In this document: piece by piece, positions 34,911-45,272 of the stretch
How positions within the stretch are numbered: position 1 is the stretch's first letter
Layout: each line of letters begins with the position of its first letter
Origin: Gnetum montanum
Lineage: Eukaryota; Streptophyta; Gnetopsida; Gnetales; Gnetaceae
Length of the DNA: 54,129 bases
Assembly (NCBI GenBank): GCA_015680685.1
Contig: MNCI01029109.1
Coordinates: 61,450-115,578, forward strand
Reading direction: 5' to 3'
Position numbers and translations under genes: made by a program
The notes under the pieces: model-generated
Told to the model about the DNA's origin: nothing
Databases searched by the model: none
The model's input: the letters and a program-made list of their open reading frames with translations, nothing else

Positions 34911-34929
34911 GGCTCTCCTTCTAGCGCCA
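34911..34929 (-). other. Element A primer-binding site (tRNA-Asn type)
   Basis: On the minus strand TGGCGCTAGAAGGAG opens the site, five bases inside the LTR. From memory this equals the complement of the plant tRNA-Asn(GUU) 3' end, whose acceptor end is TTCTAGCGCCA. It differs from the tRNA-Asp-type sites of the other elements here. Confidence 0.7.
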
Positions 34930-34934
34930 ATTTA

Positions 34935-36236
34935 TGTATTGTCTGAAATCGTCGGTCTCCGGTTGGAAGGAAACAGAAACCTGGAGATCTCCGGACACTC
35001 ACAGAAGACCCTACCTTCACTTGAGGGCAAGCTGGAATGAACGAATGTAGAGTACCTTGGATGGTCCACACATGGATCAGGCAAGGATTTGGTTATATGT
35101 AAACGACGTAACAGATATAAAACAGAGCGTAAAAAGTGTAACTGATGCAAACGGAGCGTAAACGTAAAGGAGCGTAAACAATATACATGCAACAATTAAT
35201 GCAAAACAGTAACAAATTTTAGGAAGAAAATAGAGCAATATTATTGCAAAGTGAGAGTTACAATGCACCGGTCTAACACAGTTGTGGCTTTCACACACGG
35301 TGAATGAATAGTCCCGGTGGATGCAGGGATGACTGTGTGCTGGTTCAAATTGCAGGCATAGTGTAGAGGCTGTATGCTCAGTGTACAGGGTTGAGGTCCA
35401 GCGTATCAGGTTCTCTGCTTTGGTTCTTAGCGTCTCTATTTTTCTCTCAGGTTTGCTCCAAATTTGCCAACCGACTTGGATCTAGTGAAAAATTGGGATT
35501 TTTATATAGGTTTAGATGTTAGACTCGGGTTGTGTGACACATGGCGCGTTAAACGGGTGTGAAAGAATAAAATTTACAAGTGTACAACATGTTACATCTA
35601 CTGAGTGTATATGCTGGGCGTATACGCTGTATCTGGTGGGCGTAGACACTGGGCGTATACGCTGGGCGTGCAGGACATATACGCTGGGCGTATATGCTGT
35701 ATATGCTAGGTGCATATGCTGAATGTGCTGGGCGTATACGCTGTGTCTGCCGGGTGTATATGCTGGGCGTATATGCTGTGTCTGCGAGGCGTATACGCTG
35801 ATGGTTGCTCTATTTATGTGAGTTGCTGCCTTGTACTAGACCTTGCTCTGCAATGCTGTTTCCATGCCATCTTCGGGGATTACATGCCGACCGTATGCAT
35901 CGATCGTACAAGCTTAACGTACTTGTGAGGCATGTATGCTGGGTGTGTACGCTGGGCGTATATGCTGAAAATGTAAACTTGACTATATACGCCCAGCGTA
36001 TACGTTGAGAATGTATACTTAGTAAAAACTAAGTATCTTGATCTCTGAAGTTGCCATGTTTGATACCAGATGTCACCGTGGTCATCTGTGGCTCTCAAAG
36101 ACCTGATTCTTGTTGAGTTCGACTCGGCTTGAAGCTGTCTGTGGGGCCCTCAAGCTCTTAGTCATGTTGAGGAGCGTCATGACTTAGCCCGATTCTTGTG
36201 GGAGAAGTACTAAGCTTGAAATTTTGTGGTGTTTCA
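34935..36236 (-). repeat. Element A 5' LTR
   Basis: A 1302-bp LTR, TGTATTGTCT to GGTGTTTCA on the plus strand, partner of 18061-19404. It carries the palindromic GCGTATACGC array at 35600-36015. The flank GCCCC at 36237-36241 duplicates 18056-18060. Confidence 0.9.
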
Positions 36237-37050
36237 GCCCCAAGACTATGCCCTCCTGGACCATAAGATTTCTCTTTTGCCAATTGAGCTAGAGGTTTGT
36301 TTCAACACATCTCTGCAATACCTGCTCAAGATGGTCCAGGGCTTGCTCAAATGTAGCTCTATAGGTAGAAAAATCATCCATGAAGACTTATACCCTGCTA
36401 CTAATCTATTATTGGAAAATGCTGAGAACTAATCGTTGAAATGTGACTGGGGAATTACATGAACCAAATGGCATCTGATGATAAGAAAAAGTCCTCCAAG
36501 GACTTGTGAAAGTTATCTTTGCCTGGTCCTCTAGTGCAATCTAGATTTGGTTATAGCAACTATAACCATCCAGAAAGCTATAATAGCAGTGCCTAGAAAT
36601 GGTGTCCAACACTTGGTCGATGAAAGGCAACGAAAAATGATCCTTGAAAGTTGAGTAGCTGAAAATCAATGCACACCTACCATTTACCTCCTTTCTTGGG
36701 TACGATCACAAGTGGAATAACCCACTCACTATCTGCGATAAGGTAGATGAATCCCACCTTGAGGAGTTATTCAATCTCCTCTTTGACAATCTACTTTAAT
36801 TTGGGAAACGTCGTTGCGGCTGTCATTTCATCTTAATGGAGGGATCAGTGTATATCTAATGTTAGCATATTCTTGGATCTATCCTAGTGAGTTTGGAATA
36901 TGACTAATAAAAGGTTGCTGACCATTTTTTCACAACTTTTTCTTTTATTTTGTAGCAAGCTTGACATTAATAATAACTGGCCTTCCATTTTTCAAGAATA
37001 CGTACTCCATTCCAGTCGATAGTGTCTTCAATTCAAGGGGCTCTTATTTA
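36237..37050 (-). pseudogene. Element B: reverse transcriptase part, upstream of the A insertion
   Basis: On the minus strand, interrupted RT coding: IADSEWVIPLVIVPKKGGKW near 36750-36690, and LEQVLQRCVETNL then NLMVQEGIVLG close to the junction. It continues at 18055 once A and one copy of the duplication are removed. Several stops and indels are present, including loss of an intact YVDD. Confidence 0.75.
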
Positions 37051-37429
37051 CATTGTTAGGAATTTCCAACTCATCCCAATTGACATCATCACTTGCTCCT
37101 TCAGTGAGTTGATGATGATCTTGCTCGAGTTCATCCATACTTGTAGCACATTCATACATTAGGCCCTGAGTAGGTTCCATGCATAATGTATTGCTACTAG
37201 AATTAGTTGTCGGCCACTAAGTGCCTTCTTATTTTGTGGTTGCTATGTAGGAACATCTTTGGATCTTAGCTTTTAGTGCACACTGGTTGTATGTAGAGAT
37301 AGATGTTTACTTTAGTGACCATAACTTCTACACACAATGGCACCCTAAATCACTATATGTGATACATGGAACTCTCTTCTTCTTGATCTTTCCAAATTCA
37401 TTTTATTTTGATATCTCCAAGGAAAGATC

Positions 37430-37990
37430 TTTAATGCCCATTTTGGCATCAATAGTACTTAACCATGCCCTTCCCATAATAATTGGAAAATTTTCCTTGC
37501 AGTTCTCTACTTTGATTACTAAGAAATTAATGGGATATGACCATCCACAACTGGTGGTGACAATGTCCTCAACCAATCTTAATGGAACAGTGATGGATTG
37601 CCAATTCCAACCAGATGTTGCTCTTCTCTAAAGGAGGACGGTTCCACATTGTGAGATCAAATTAACACAAAAACTAGAATTAACACCAAAACTAGAATCA
37701 AGAAGAGCTTTACAAGGCTCATTCCTAGCAATTTGTAAGTAAGCTAGGGAACTCCCAAGATTAGCTAATTTTCTGGGTAGGTTACCAGCTTGAATCCAGT
37801 CAAATACAACATGTGTCAACATTACAGTATGGATTCGAGAAGGATTTTTGTTTGAAGGGAACTTAGATAAAGAGGAAATAAAGGAAAGTAGAGGAGTAGG
37901 GTTACCAAGCACTGATGTGTCCAAGGGCTTTGGTGGACTGTAAAGTTAGAAGAAGGATCTTTTCTTTGTTTATGGTTTTGACCTACTTGA
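37430..37990 (-). pseudogene. Element B: protease region
   Basis: The minus-strand piece 37924-37628 has PCKALLDSSFGVN (active-site region, normally LDSGA-like), preceded by a hydrophilic segment. The next open piece has FPIIMGRAWLSTIDAKMG near 37490-37430, the retropepsin-terminal strand motif. A stop (about 37628) and amino-acid changes separate them. Confidence 0.7.
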
Positions 37991-37999
37991 TGGGTTAAC

Positions 38000-40310
38000 T
38001 GATTGCAAATTAACTACCCTCATAACATTCCTTTGTTGTGGTTTTGCAAGTAATTCACCCTACATGGATGGAGCAGATGGTAGCTGTGCAAGAGGTGGAG
38101 GAGTAGGTGTAGGGATAGGAGGTGCATGAAGATAATAGGTGGCATCCCTCCATGGATAGGGTGATTGGTATGTTTCAAGAGGGTAGTGGTGAGGTTGGTA
38201 AGCAAAAACATGACTAGAGGAGTCCCGTGAAGATGAAGGTTGCTGAACATAGTAACCATATGGATCTGGTTGTCGGTAAGGGTATTACCGTCTTGGAGGT
38301 GGCAACACCCATGATTGTGGTTGCTGCCACTATTGGTACAATTCGTAAGGTTATGATGGAGTTCCACTCAAATAATATTGTTGTGATTGGTGGAACTATC
38401 GAGGATTGCCTTGTGGATAAGGCATTCTTTTGGGCTTTGCCTTTGTGCAAGTTGTGGATGTAAGGCATACACCCCAGATTCCTACAAGTGTGATACAATT
38501 GGATAACATCCCTTAGGATGTTCATACTAGCAAATGTCACACCCACCATTATCATTTGAGTCACTATCCATAGCCATCTCTATCGTAGCCATTTTACCCT
38601 TACCCTTAGATATGGCATGTTCAGATTCCTTATGCCTTTGGCACTCACACTCACCACTTTGCTCAGACTCTTTAGCAATTTTTAAGATCATTTGAAACAT
38701 ATTGTTCATGGAGTCCCATAATTGATCAACCTTAGCCATAATTTCTGATTGCAATTTCTGGAGTGGCAAGGTTTTCTAATTAACCACCTCATCTCTGGTG
38801 AATTCATCCTCAGTGTCACAAAATTGAACCACTCTTTTCTGAATAGAAGGGTCCTTGTTGTATTCTTCTACACTTTCACGTTTTCTTAGTTCTCCCTCCT
38901 CTTTGGCTACCTACTTAATTAATTTCTAAATCTATCAAGCACTTAACTTTGTCAATCTCCCTTGGGCATAAATGCCAAGGTTTTCTTGGTTTCAGACTAC
39001 AACCTTTCTATGATATGGAAAGCTGAGAGTATCCATGGCTAGGAAACCTATGCAACAGAGAGTAGTATCGGCCAATAGCAACATCCAAGGGCTCATGATT
39101 CCATTGTTTCCACCCTTGAATTTTTTTTCTTAAATTGGATACTCGAGAGTATGTTTGATATTTTTTATTAAATAATTCCAACATTGTACTCCACCACCTG
39201 ATTGATTCTGGTTTGAAGGATCGATACCAATTTTTCGCTTCCTTTATGAGTGTCCTTGAAAATAATTTCAGCTTTTGATAGTCGTTTTCAATATTTTGCA
39301 AGGCACATGTGTCTTGAAAGGCTTAAAGATGATTTTGTGGATCAGTATCATATCCTCCCTCGAACTAAGGGATGTTGTTCATGTCCAGCTTTTTTATTCT
39401 GCTGTCCTTCACATGCCTTGTTGGAATCCTCACAGCCTTTGCAATATTCAACATGCCTTGAGTAGCAAGTAGAGGTTCATTAAGGCTATGATGGTGGTGC
39501 CTATGATGTTTTCTACTAGTTATTCTTTCTTGATGATGGGCTTCTCTAGATTGCTCACGTCTTTGGTCATGACTGTCCTAACAGTCTCTTCTATTGTTCT
39601 GGTCCCATTGGTCACCTCCATCATGATTATTTATTTTGTAGCGATGATCTGAACTAGATGAAGAAGAAGAAGACGATGAAGGGGAAGAAGAAGGGGAACT
39701 TACTTCACATTGATGTCTATCACCCTTCCTTCTATGATCGTGACCACGATCGTGATCATGATCTCCTTTGTCCCCCTTTTCCTGACTTACTTCTCCATAT
39801 CCATTTTTGTGATTGGATCTGTTTTAACCAAAACCTAGATTATGAATTGTGGAGTTTACATTGTAGTTGAGGGCTCCTTGAAAAAACTCAAAGATTGGTG
39901 AATCACTAAAAAAGTGGTTGCCTCCATCAATTGGGCCAATCGGAGGCTGAAAAATATTTGACCTCTTGCCCTTCATAAGCTCATGTTGGTGCTCTAGCTG
40001 ACGATCCCTTAATCTTTGTGCTTTAGTGGGATGATAATCCCTTGAGTCGGGATCTCGCATCTTGTATTCTCCATGGAGATGTTGAAGCCTATGTTACATG
40101 AGCATTAGTTGGAGCATTGCTAGAATAGATTGATTAGGTGGCAACACAATGTTGCCTTCCATATTGCCCACTGCATCAGTTCATCTTGATGCAAGATGAA
40201 GGTAAAGTCTAGTACATACTCATCGGGATGAGCATATACCACCTGGTATTGTTGAGGCACCTAGACTACCTTGGGCGGAGATGAGCTCCTATGAGAGGAA
40301 GACATTTTAT
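38000..40310 (-). pseudogene. Element B: gag
   Basis: Minus-strand gag. The capsid-like segment at 39301-39008 (LKLFSRTLIKEAKNWYRSFKPESI, then HEPLDVAIGRYYSLLHRFPSHG) matches element C gag at about 41890-42150. Upstream (39700-39500) is an Arg/Ser-rich tract. Downstream is a Pro/Tyr-rich tail (38300-38040). It has more than ten stops or shifts. The probable start codon is near 40304 (MSSSHRSSSPP). Confidence 0.75.
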
Positions 40311-40440
40311 GTTAATAAACTTGTAAACAATGTGCAATTAGGGCTTAATTTAATGATAATAATTTTTTTTTGTAGGATTTGACTCTTAGGGTTTGAACAA
40401 TGAGGTTACTAAATTTCACTTGGTTTAGATAGCACATGTT

Positions 40441-40457
40441 ATAGTCCAACGGCACCA
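40441..40457 (-). other. Element B primer-binding site (tRNA-Asp type, partly decayed)
   Basis: On the minus strand TGGTGCCGTTGGACTAT starts one base inside the 5' LTR. The first eleven bases match the tRNA-Asp type site with one change. Confidence 0.65.
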
Positions 40458-40458
40458 A

Positions 40459-40514
40459 TGATGAGCAGCGAGGTATCCCTACACCCAACCATACGAATCA
40501 CAAGCGTTCATGTG
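40459..40514 (-). repeat. Element B 5' LTR, piece 1
   Basis: The 56-bp inner end of B's 5' LTR (TGATGAGCAGCGAGG onward), cut off by element C. It resumes at 49075. Confidence 0.85.
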
Positions 40515-41366
40515 TGATGAATCGTGATTCATTAGGCTCCTATATTGGACCCCTGATATCGTGTACATGATATCGTAGCCTGGCTAGCGATATCAGATGC
40601 ACGATATTGTGACTCCTATGCGAGCCTATAAATACACATGTAGGAGCAAGGAGTGGGGAGTCAGTTTTTAGAATCAGTTCGCAGTTCATTTTAGAAGTTA
40701 GCTTTCATTTTAGTTATTCTCAACCCTTTTCCCCGAATGCATGCCTACAGTGTGATGATTGTAATTGTATAGCACCTTTATTCAAGTGTGACGTACTTGG
40801 ACACACACATAATGGAAAATAAAGATCAAGATTACTTCATCATTACAGCATTCACTTAGTTTAATTATTTAATTGTTATTATTATTTATTGCTTTCATAG
40901 CTAATATCTCTTCATCCTACACTCCTTAAATGCAAAATGAGTACGACTTAATCACGAGCATTCAAGTGTGACTACTTGGTATCCCAGTAGCATACCTAGG
41001 ACATTGTCTTGGTAATCCTAGTAGTAGTTGTACACGAGGTCCAAGATGTGTATGGATGATTAAGGGTTGGATACTCATCTCACTTAGGCTAGCTTAGACT
41101 CTCTCTCCCTTTTCCTCCTAGCTTAATTAAAGTTATTTTCTATTGCCTCTAGGAGTAGTACTAGTTTAGGACTGCATCATACACCTCACTCTAGACTAAA
41201 TCATACATGACAAAGAAAATACTAGTCTAGGTTGGAAGACAATGAATTGTAATCAACAAGAAACTATCTAGATAACACAACTAGTCCATCTATGAAGTTC
41301 GACCTGATCATGCGTGAAATGTTCGTATTCGTATGGTTGAGTGTAGGGGTACCTCGCCACTCATCA
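40515..41366 (+). repeat. Element C 5' LTR
   Basis: An 852-bp LTR, TGATGAATCG to ACTCATCA. U3 has GATATCGTG, GATATCGTAG, GATATCAG and GATATTGTG between 40557 and 40612, directly before the TATA box CTATAAATA (40627-40635). It is highly similar to 48237-49074. Confidence 0.9.
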
Positions 41367-41367
41367 T

Positions 41368-41385
41368 TGGCACTGTTGCCAGGGA
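41368..41385 (+). other. Element C primer-binding site (tRNA-Asp type)
   Basis: TGGCACTGTTGCCAGGGA, one base after the LTR. It differs at three positions from the recalled tRNA-Asp complement. Confidence 0.75.
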
Positions 41386-41479
41386 TGGTGCTAGATATTT
41401 AGATTAGTTACATCATACAAGATTGTTATAACAAAGTATTCACGATACATCTTTTAGGAAGAAGTAATTGCAATAAGTC

Positions 41480-43260
41480 ATGTACAAATTTACAACCATG
41501 TCTCTCTCACAAGACTATGATAACACAACAACTAGTAAGGCAATTCATTGGAGAACCAACAAATTATATAATGATGAAGATGAAGTTTGGAGTACCCAAT
41601 TTGATGTAGGAGTCTCCTATGAGCATAAACACAAACAACATCGTCCCAACTCACAAATGCATAACATACCTAATGATGATAAAACCCTACTGGCCACTAC
41701 AAGCCTAACATAAATACAAGAGGTTGTTTGAATATCCCGCAGGCATCGCAAGGAAAGTTGTCTACCCAGGCTTAACTTAAAAAACTTTCCTAAATTTTTA
41801 GGAGGCTATGAATTAGATCCACAACAACATTTACAAGCCTTCTACGATGCCTATGCATGAAAAAATATTGATAATGGGTGGCAAAAACTTAAGCTCTTTC
41901 CTATGACACTTGTTGGCCAAGCAAAAGTGTGGTATAAATCGTTAAAACCAAAATCAATTTGTAGTTGGCCAACAATGATAGAACTCTTTACTAAATGATA
42001 TCAAACCTATGCCAGAGTGTCGACCTTGAGGAGACAAATCCAAGAATGGAAAAAAGAGCAACATGAACCTTTAGACATGGCCTTAGAAAGATATTATACA
42101 TTGTTAAACAACTGCCCAGGCCATGGATTCTCTGAGGAAAGGATAATATGTCACATCATGGATGGGCTTTGTAATGAAACAAGGGAAACCCTAGGGATGT
42201 ATGCCCGAGGTCAACTATACGAGCTACAAACCCATCAACTCCAAGAGCTTATTAAGTGGGTAGTAAAAAAAGAAGGAGAAATGACTAAATAGGAGAATGT
42301 TGAAAACTCTCAATGGGACCAAAATCTCAAATTAAAAAAGGTCCATAACCATAAAGAGGAGAAATCAACTCACATTGAGGAAGTGCAACCATTGCAACAA
42401 TCACTAGATGAAATTGTAGCAAAGATTAATAAAATGAGGGAATGGGTGCATAGAAAATATGGAGAATATGCTAACAATAGTAGAGATACAACTATGCTAA
42501 ATCAAGAAATAGGACAAGACACCATGCAACAATAAGAACAAAGGGTAGAAGATAATAAGAATAAGAACTCAACTACCAAATTCACATATCAATGCAACGT
42601 ATGTATGTACGATCACCCCAAAGGCCAATGCCTAGTTTTGTCACATTTACATGAGCATTGGGTAGGAATGTTACACTCAGATTTTGTATAGAAATATCGA
42701 GTTCAACCACAATGACCCTAGTCGTGGGGGAAGCTATTGTCAACCCAACCATATCCTTTGTATGTCCCAACGCCAAATGCTTACTATGTTCAACACCCTA
42801 TTTCTCCAACCAAATCATCATCCTCTACTTCACCTCATTGTTATCATTCTTTGAAATACTATCCACTCATGCCATCTCTACCAAGATCACCACCTCATGT
42901 ACCTTACACTTTTCCTCAACAACAATATTGTCATCCTTCACCTCCTTCTACATCGCCACCAATTATACCAGAAGGTTTTGCACCATAGCACCAACCTATG
43001 AATGCTACTTGTGCTACTACTGTCAACAGTAGTGGAAGTACTCAAAAGCACCCTTTCTTTAGGCATGGCCATAGGAAGAAGTAGCACGATGCTAAACCCA
43101 CTACATCTTCCAACCCAGCACAAGTTCCATGCTATGATGCATCCTTCTCCTCGAACTCAACACCTCGTGTTACTTTATCAGGGCCACNCCACACTTTTCA
43201 TTTATTAATTCTCACCATGATCAAAGGTTTAGTTATGGGGGATATCCACCATTCTAACAA
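41480..43260 (+). pseudogene. Element C gag
   Basis: Plus-strand gag in mostly one frame from ATG 41480 (MYKFTTMSLSQDYDN) with several stops. The capsid-like domain spans about 41770-42290 (FPKFLGGYELDPQQHLQAF, VWYKSLKPKSICSWPTMIELF, EPLDMALERYYTLL). 42017-42292 is an open 91-codon piece of it. A short Cys/His segment (CNVCMYDHPKGQC) lies near 42595, and a Pro/Tyr/Ser-rich tail at 42735-42985. One ambiguous base (N) is at 43188. No protease active site follows. Confidence 0.75.
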
Positions 43261-44620
43261 GCAGAATTAATAAATATTTTTTGTTTTCTTTAATTTTACA
43301 ATTTTTTATTTTCTAGTTTTTCATTTTTCTTCTTTTTTTATTTTTTTAAGGGTAATCTCATCGGTAAATAAAATACTCATGTGACCCGTTGGTCGAGGTG
43401 TTGTTCTTTGCTATTAAGTCTCAAGTAACTAATTATTTGGACAGTGAGCCCATCACATCCACCCAACCATTCTATTAATAAGAGTTTCTACTTTGGGTAT
43501 GATGATATTCTTGACATTATTAAAACTTAAAGTAATTTTGTGGTCCTTATACCTAGAGCGAAGAAGGATGGACCAAGAAGGAATGACCAGGATGTGACAT
43601 CAAGGGGACTTGTGGATTCTCTTTGGTAACATCCATGGGAATGATCATGTAGCCTGGTTATACTAAGATCCTTGTAGATCTAATGGAAAATGAAAGTAAG
43701 AGTAATAAAAAGGCACTCACTCAAGAAAAATAATGTTATTCTAGGAGGTCCCACTAGAAAGACATGCACCCATGCTTGAAGGTAGACAGATTCTCTGGAT
43801 TAAGCATTCCAAAAAAAAAAAGAAAAATGATGAATGATGATGAGAAAAAAGAAAAGAGAAAAGATCAAGATTAAAGTGCTGCAAAGCAATTTTGAATCAC
43901 TCCTCTCTTGAACAGAACGCCAAGAGATCGTATGCCTTGTTGTCATGGTACTCTTATGAGTGTCCATCATGGGATGAAACAATGTGATGTTACTGATCGG
44001 AGGAATGGAATTGGTATTGATTTTGGAGTGATGGGTTAATGACACATTAATCATGCTCATGCCCTACACTCAAGATTCATTGTGCCCTGGGTCAGTTACC
44101 TCATGTGCCAATCTCTGTAATCCCTTCTACAATTTGCCTCATCTCTCTGTCCATGTATCAATAACTTGTGTCTTGTGTAGCATTGAATTCATACCTCATC
44201 ATGGAGATATACATGTGTGTGTTTTGTGGAACTGGTGTGGATTACATTTAACCCTTCTAGTGCCCACGTACATTATAAGGTGTGGTTATGCAAGGGAATT
44301 ATAGGTTGGAACCTACATTGGGGAGGACCCACTTGCATAACCCTTGTAATCTACACTCATAACACATCACCATCATATCATTTTATACCCTCCAAGGATT
44401 ACAATACTCTTTCCCTCATCATCCTTCTAGTTCAAATGTTCCTATGTACCGAAACATGTCCTTTCTCCTCATCTGATTCATGCATTCCATTGCCAGGTTC
44501 TACACCATTATACTTTTTGTGCCTTCAAGACTATTTCATATTACCCTGGACCTTTTACACCAACTTCAAGTCCTTCATTTTTGAGTTTAGAATTTTAGAA
44601 ATTTATCAAATTTTCTAAGT
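43261..44620 (+). other. Element C spacer, homologous to B post-integrase spacer
   Basis: No protein seen. The part near 44280-44345 matches B (minus strand, about 14720-14620). T-rich (43265-43350) and A/G-rich (43805-43865) stretches occur. In C this spacer follows gag almost directly, marking where protease and pol are missing. Confidence 0.55.
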
Positions 44621-44639
44621 ACCCTACTTTAAATAGGCT

Positions 44640-44730
44640 GCAATATTGTGTATGTGATATCGAGTTCGATGTGATATCGAGGCCATGCTATCATGTACGC
44701 GATATCGCATTGAACAAAATTATATATAAG
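44640..44730 (+). promoter_or_regulatory. Internal promoter-like block of element C
   Basis: It contains CAATATTGTG, GATATCGAG, GATATCGAGG and GATATCGCAT, followed by TATATATAAG at 44721-44730. This is the layout of the LTR U3 promoters of the same family (GATATC boxes, then TATA), but it lies inside the element, about 540 bp before the aORF start and in the same orientation. Confidence 0.55.
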
Positions 44731-44774
44731 GATCCCCCATGCGCATGTCAACATCATTTTTAACTATTCACACC

Positions 44775-44815
44775 AGGGGGGGGGGGGTGGGAAAGGGGGG
44801 TAGGGGGTGGGGGAG
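44775..44815 (+). other. G-quadruplex-forming tract in the aORF leader
   Basis: A 13-G run, then GGG, GGGGGG, GGGGG and GGGGG separated by 1-3 bases, on the plus strand. Downstream of the internal TATA box it would be in the aORF leader RNA. No protein reads through it. Confidence 0.7.
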
Positions 44816-45272
44816 ATTTTTCAAATTTTCTTCTATGACTCACGACTTGCGCACTCCTTGTTCCAATAGCCATAACTCACTCACTAGTGTTCCGATTCTT
44901 ATTCCGAAAGAACCTACTTGAACCCAGAGTGTTCAGCTTAGTCGTGGGGGAGGGGTACATTCCAAATTGCACATAAATTTTTTAGAATTCGTCGTCACCT
45001 AAAGGATACTATAAAGGGTAATTAAAAAAAACAAAAATGATGATAAACATGTGCCAAAAATAATCTTATCTCCTTACCTACACTAGGAAATTAAATTTTA
45101 AAGCTACCTAATCAAATGAGGGGCCCAATATTAAAATTTTTAGGGGACATTTCCACAAGATTTTCTAACTCTAGACCACACGAAATAAGAAATGAATTCA
45201 TTAAGGTAGAAGTAAGATATAATTTAAATTTTGTAAACAACATTACTAATGGTCAGCCTCGTGTGATTGCAA

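Larger units (their letters stand above)
18061..36236 (-). mobile_element. Element A: 18.2-kb Ty3/gypsy element with dual RNase H and an antisense gene
   Basis: A complete element on the minus strand. The LTRs are 34935-36236 (5') and 18061-19404 (3'), with TG...CA ends. Perfect target duplications GCCCC lie at 18056-18060 and 36237-36241. Order on the minus strand: 5' LTR, tRNA-Asn-type primer site, AGCGTA-repeat leader, gag-protease, an antisense eight-exon gene, RT-RNaseH-second RNaseH-integrase, repeats, polypurine tract, 3' LTR. The second (archaeal-type) RNase H places it near the Tat/Ogre lineage, known for large size, additional ORFs and 3' tandem repeats. By eye the LTRs are roughly 90% identical with indels, including a 30-odd-base block present only in the 3' LTR near 18211-18243. 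The insertion is therefore not recent. Confidence 0.92.

Noticed and set aside
36226-37631. Plus-strand frames of 68-114 codons opposite the B protease-RT region
   Set aside because: They are antisense shadows of the minus-strand pol and have no splice or promoter signals like those of the antisense gene in A.
42658-43032. 124-codon plus-strand frame inside the C gag tail
   Set aside because: It is an out-of-frame shadow of the Pro/Tyr/Ser-rich gag tail.
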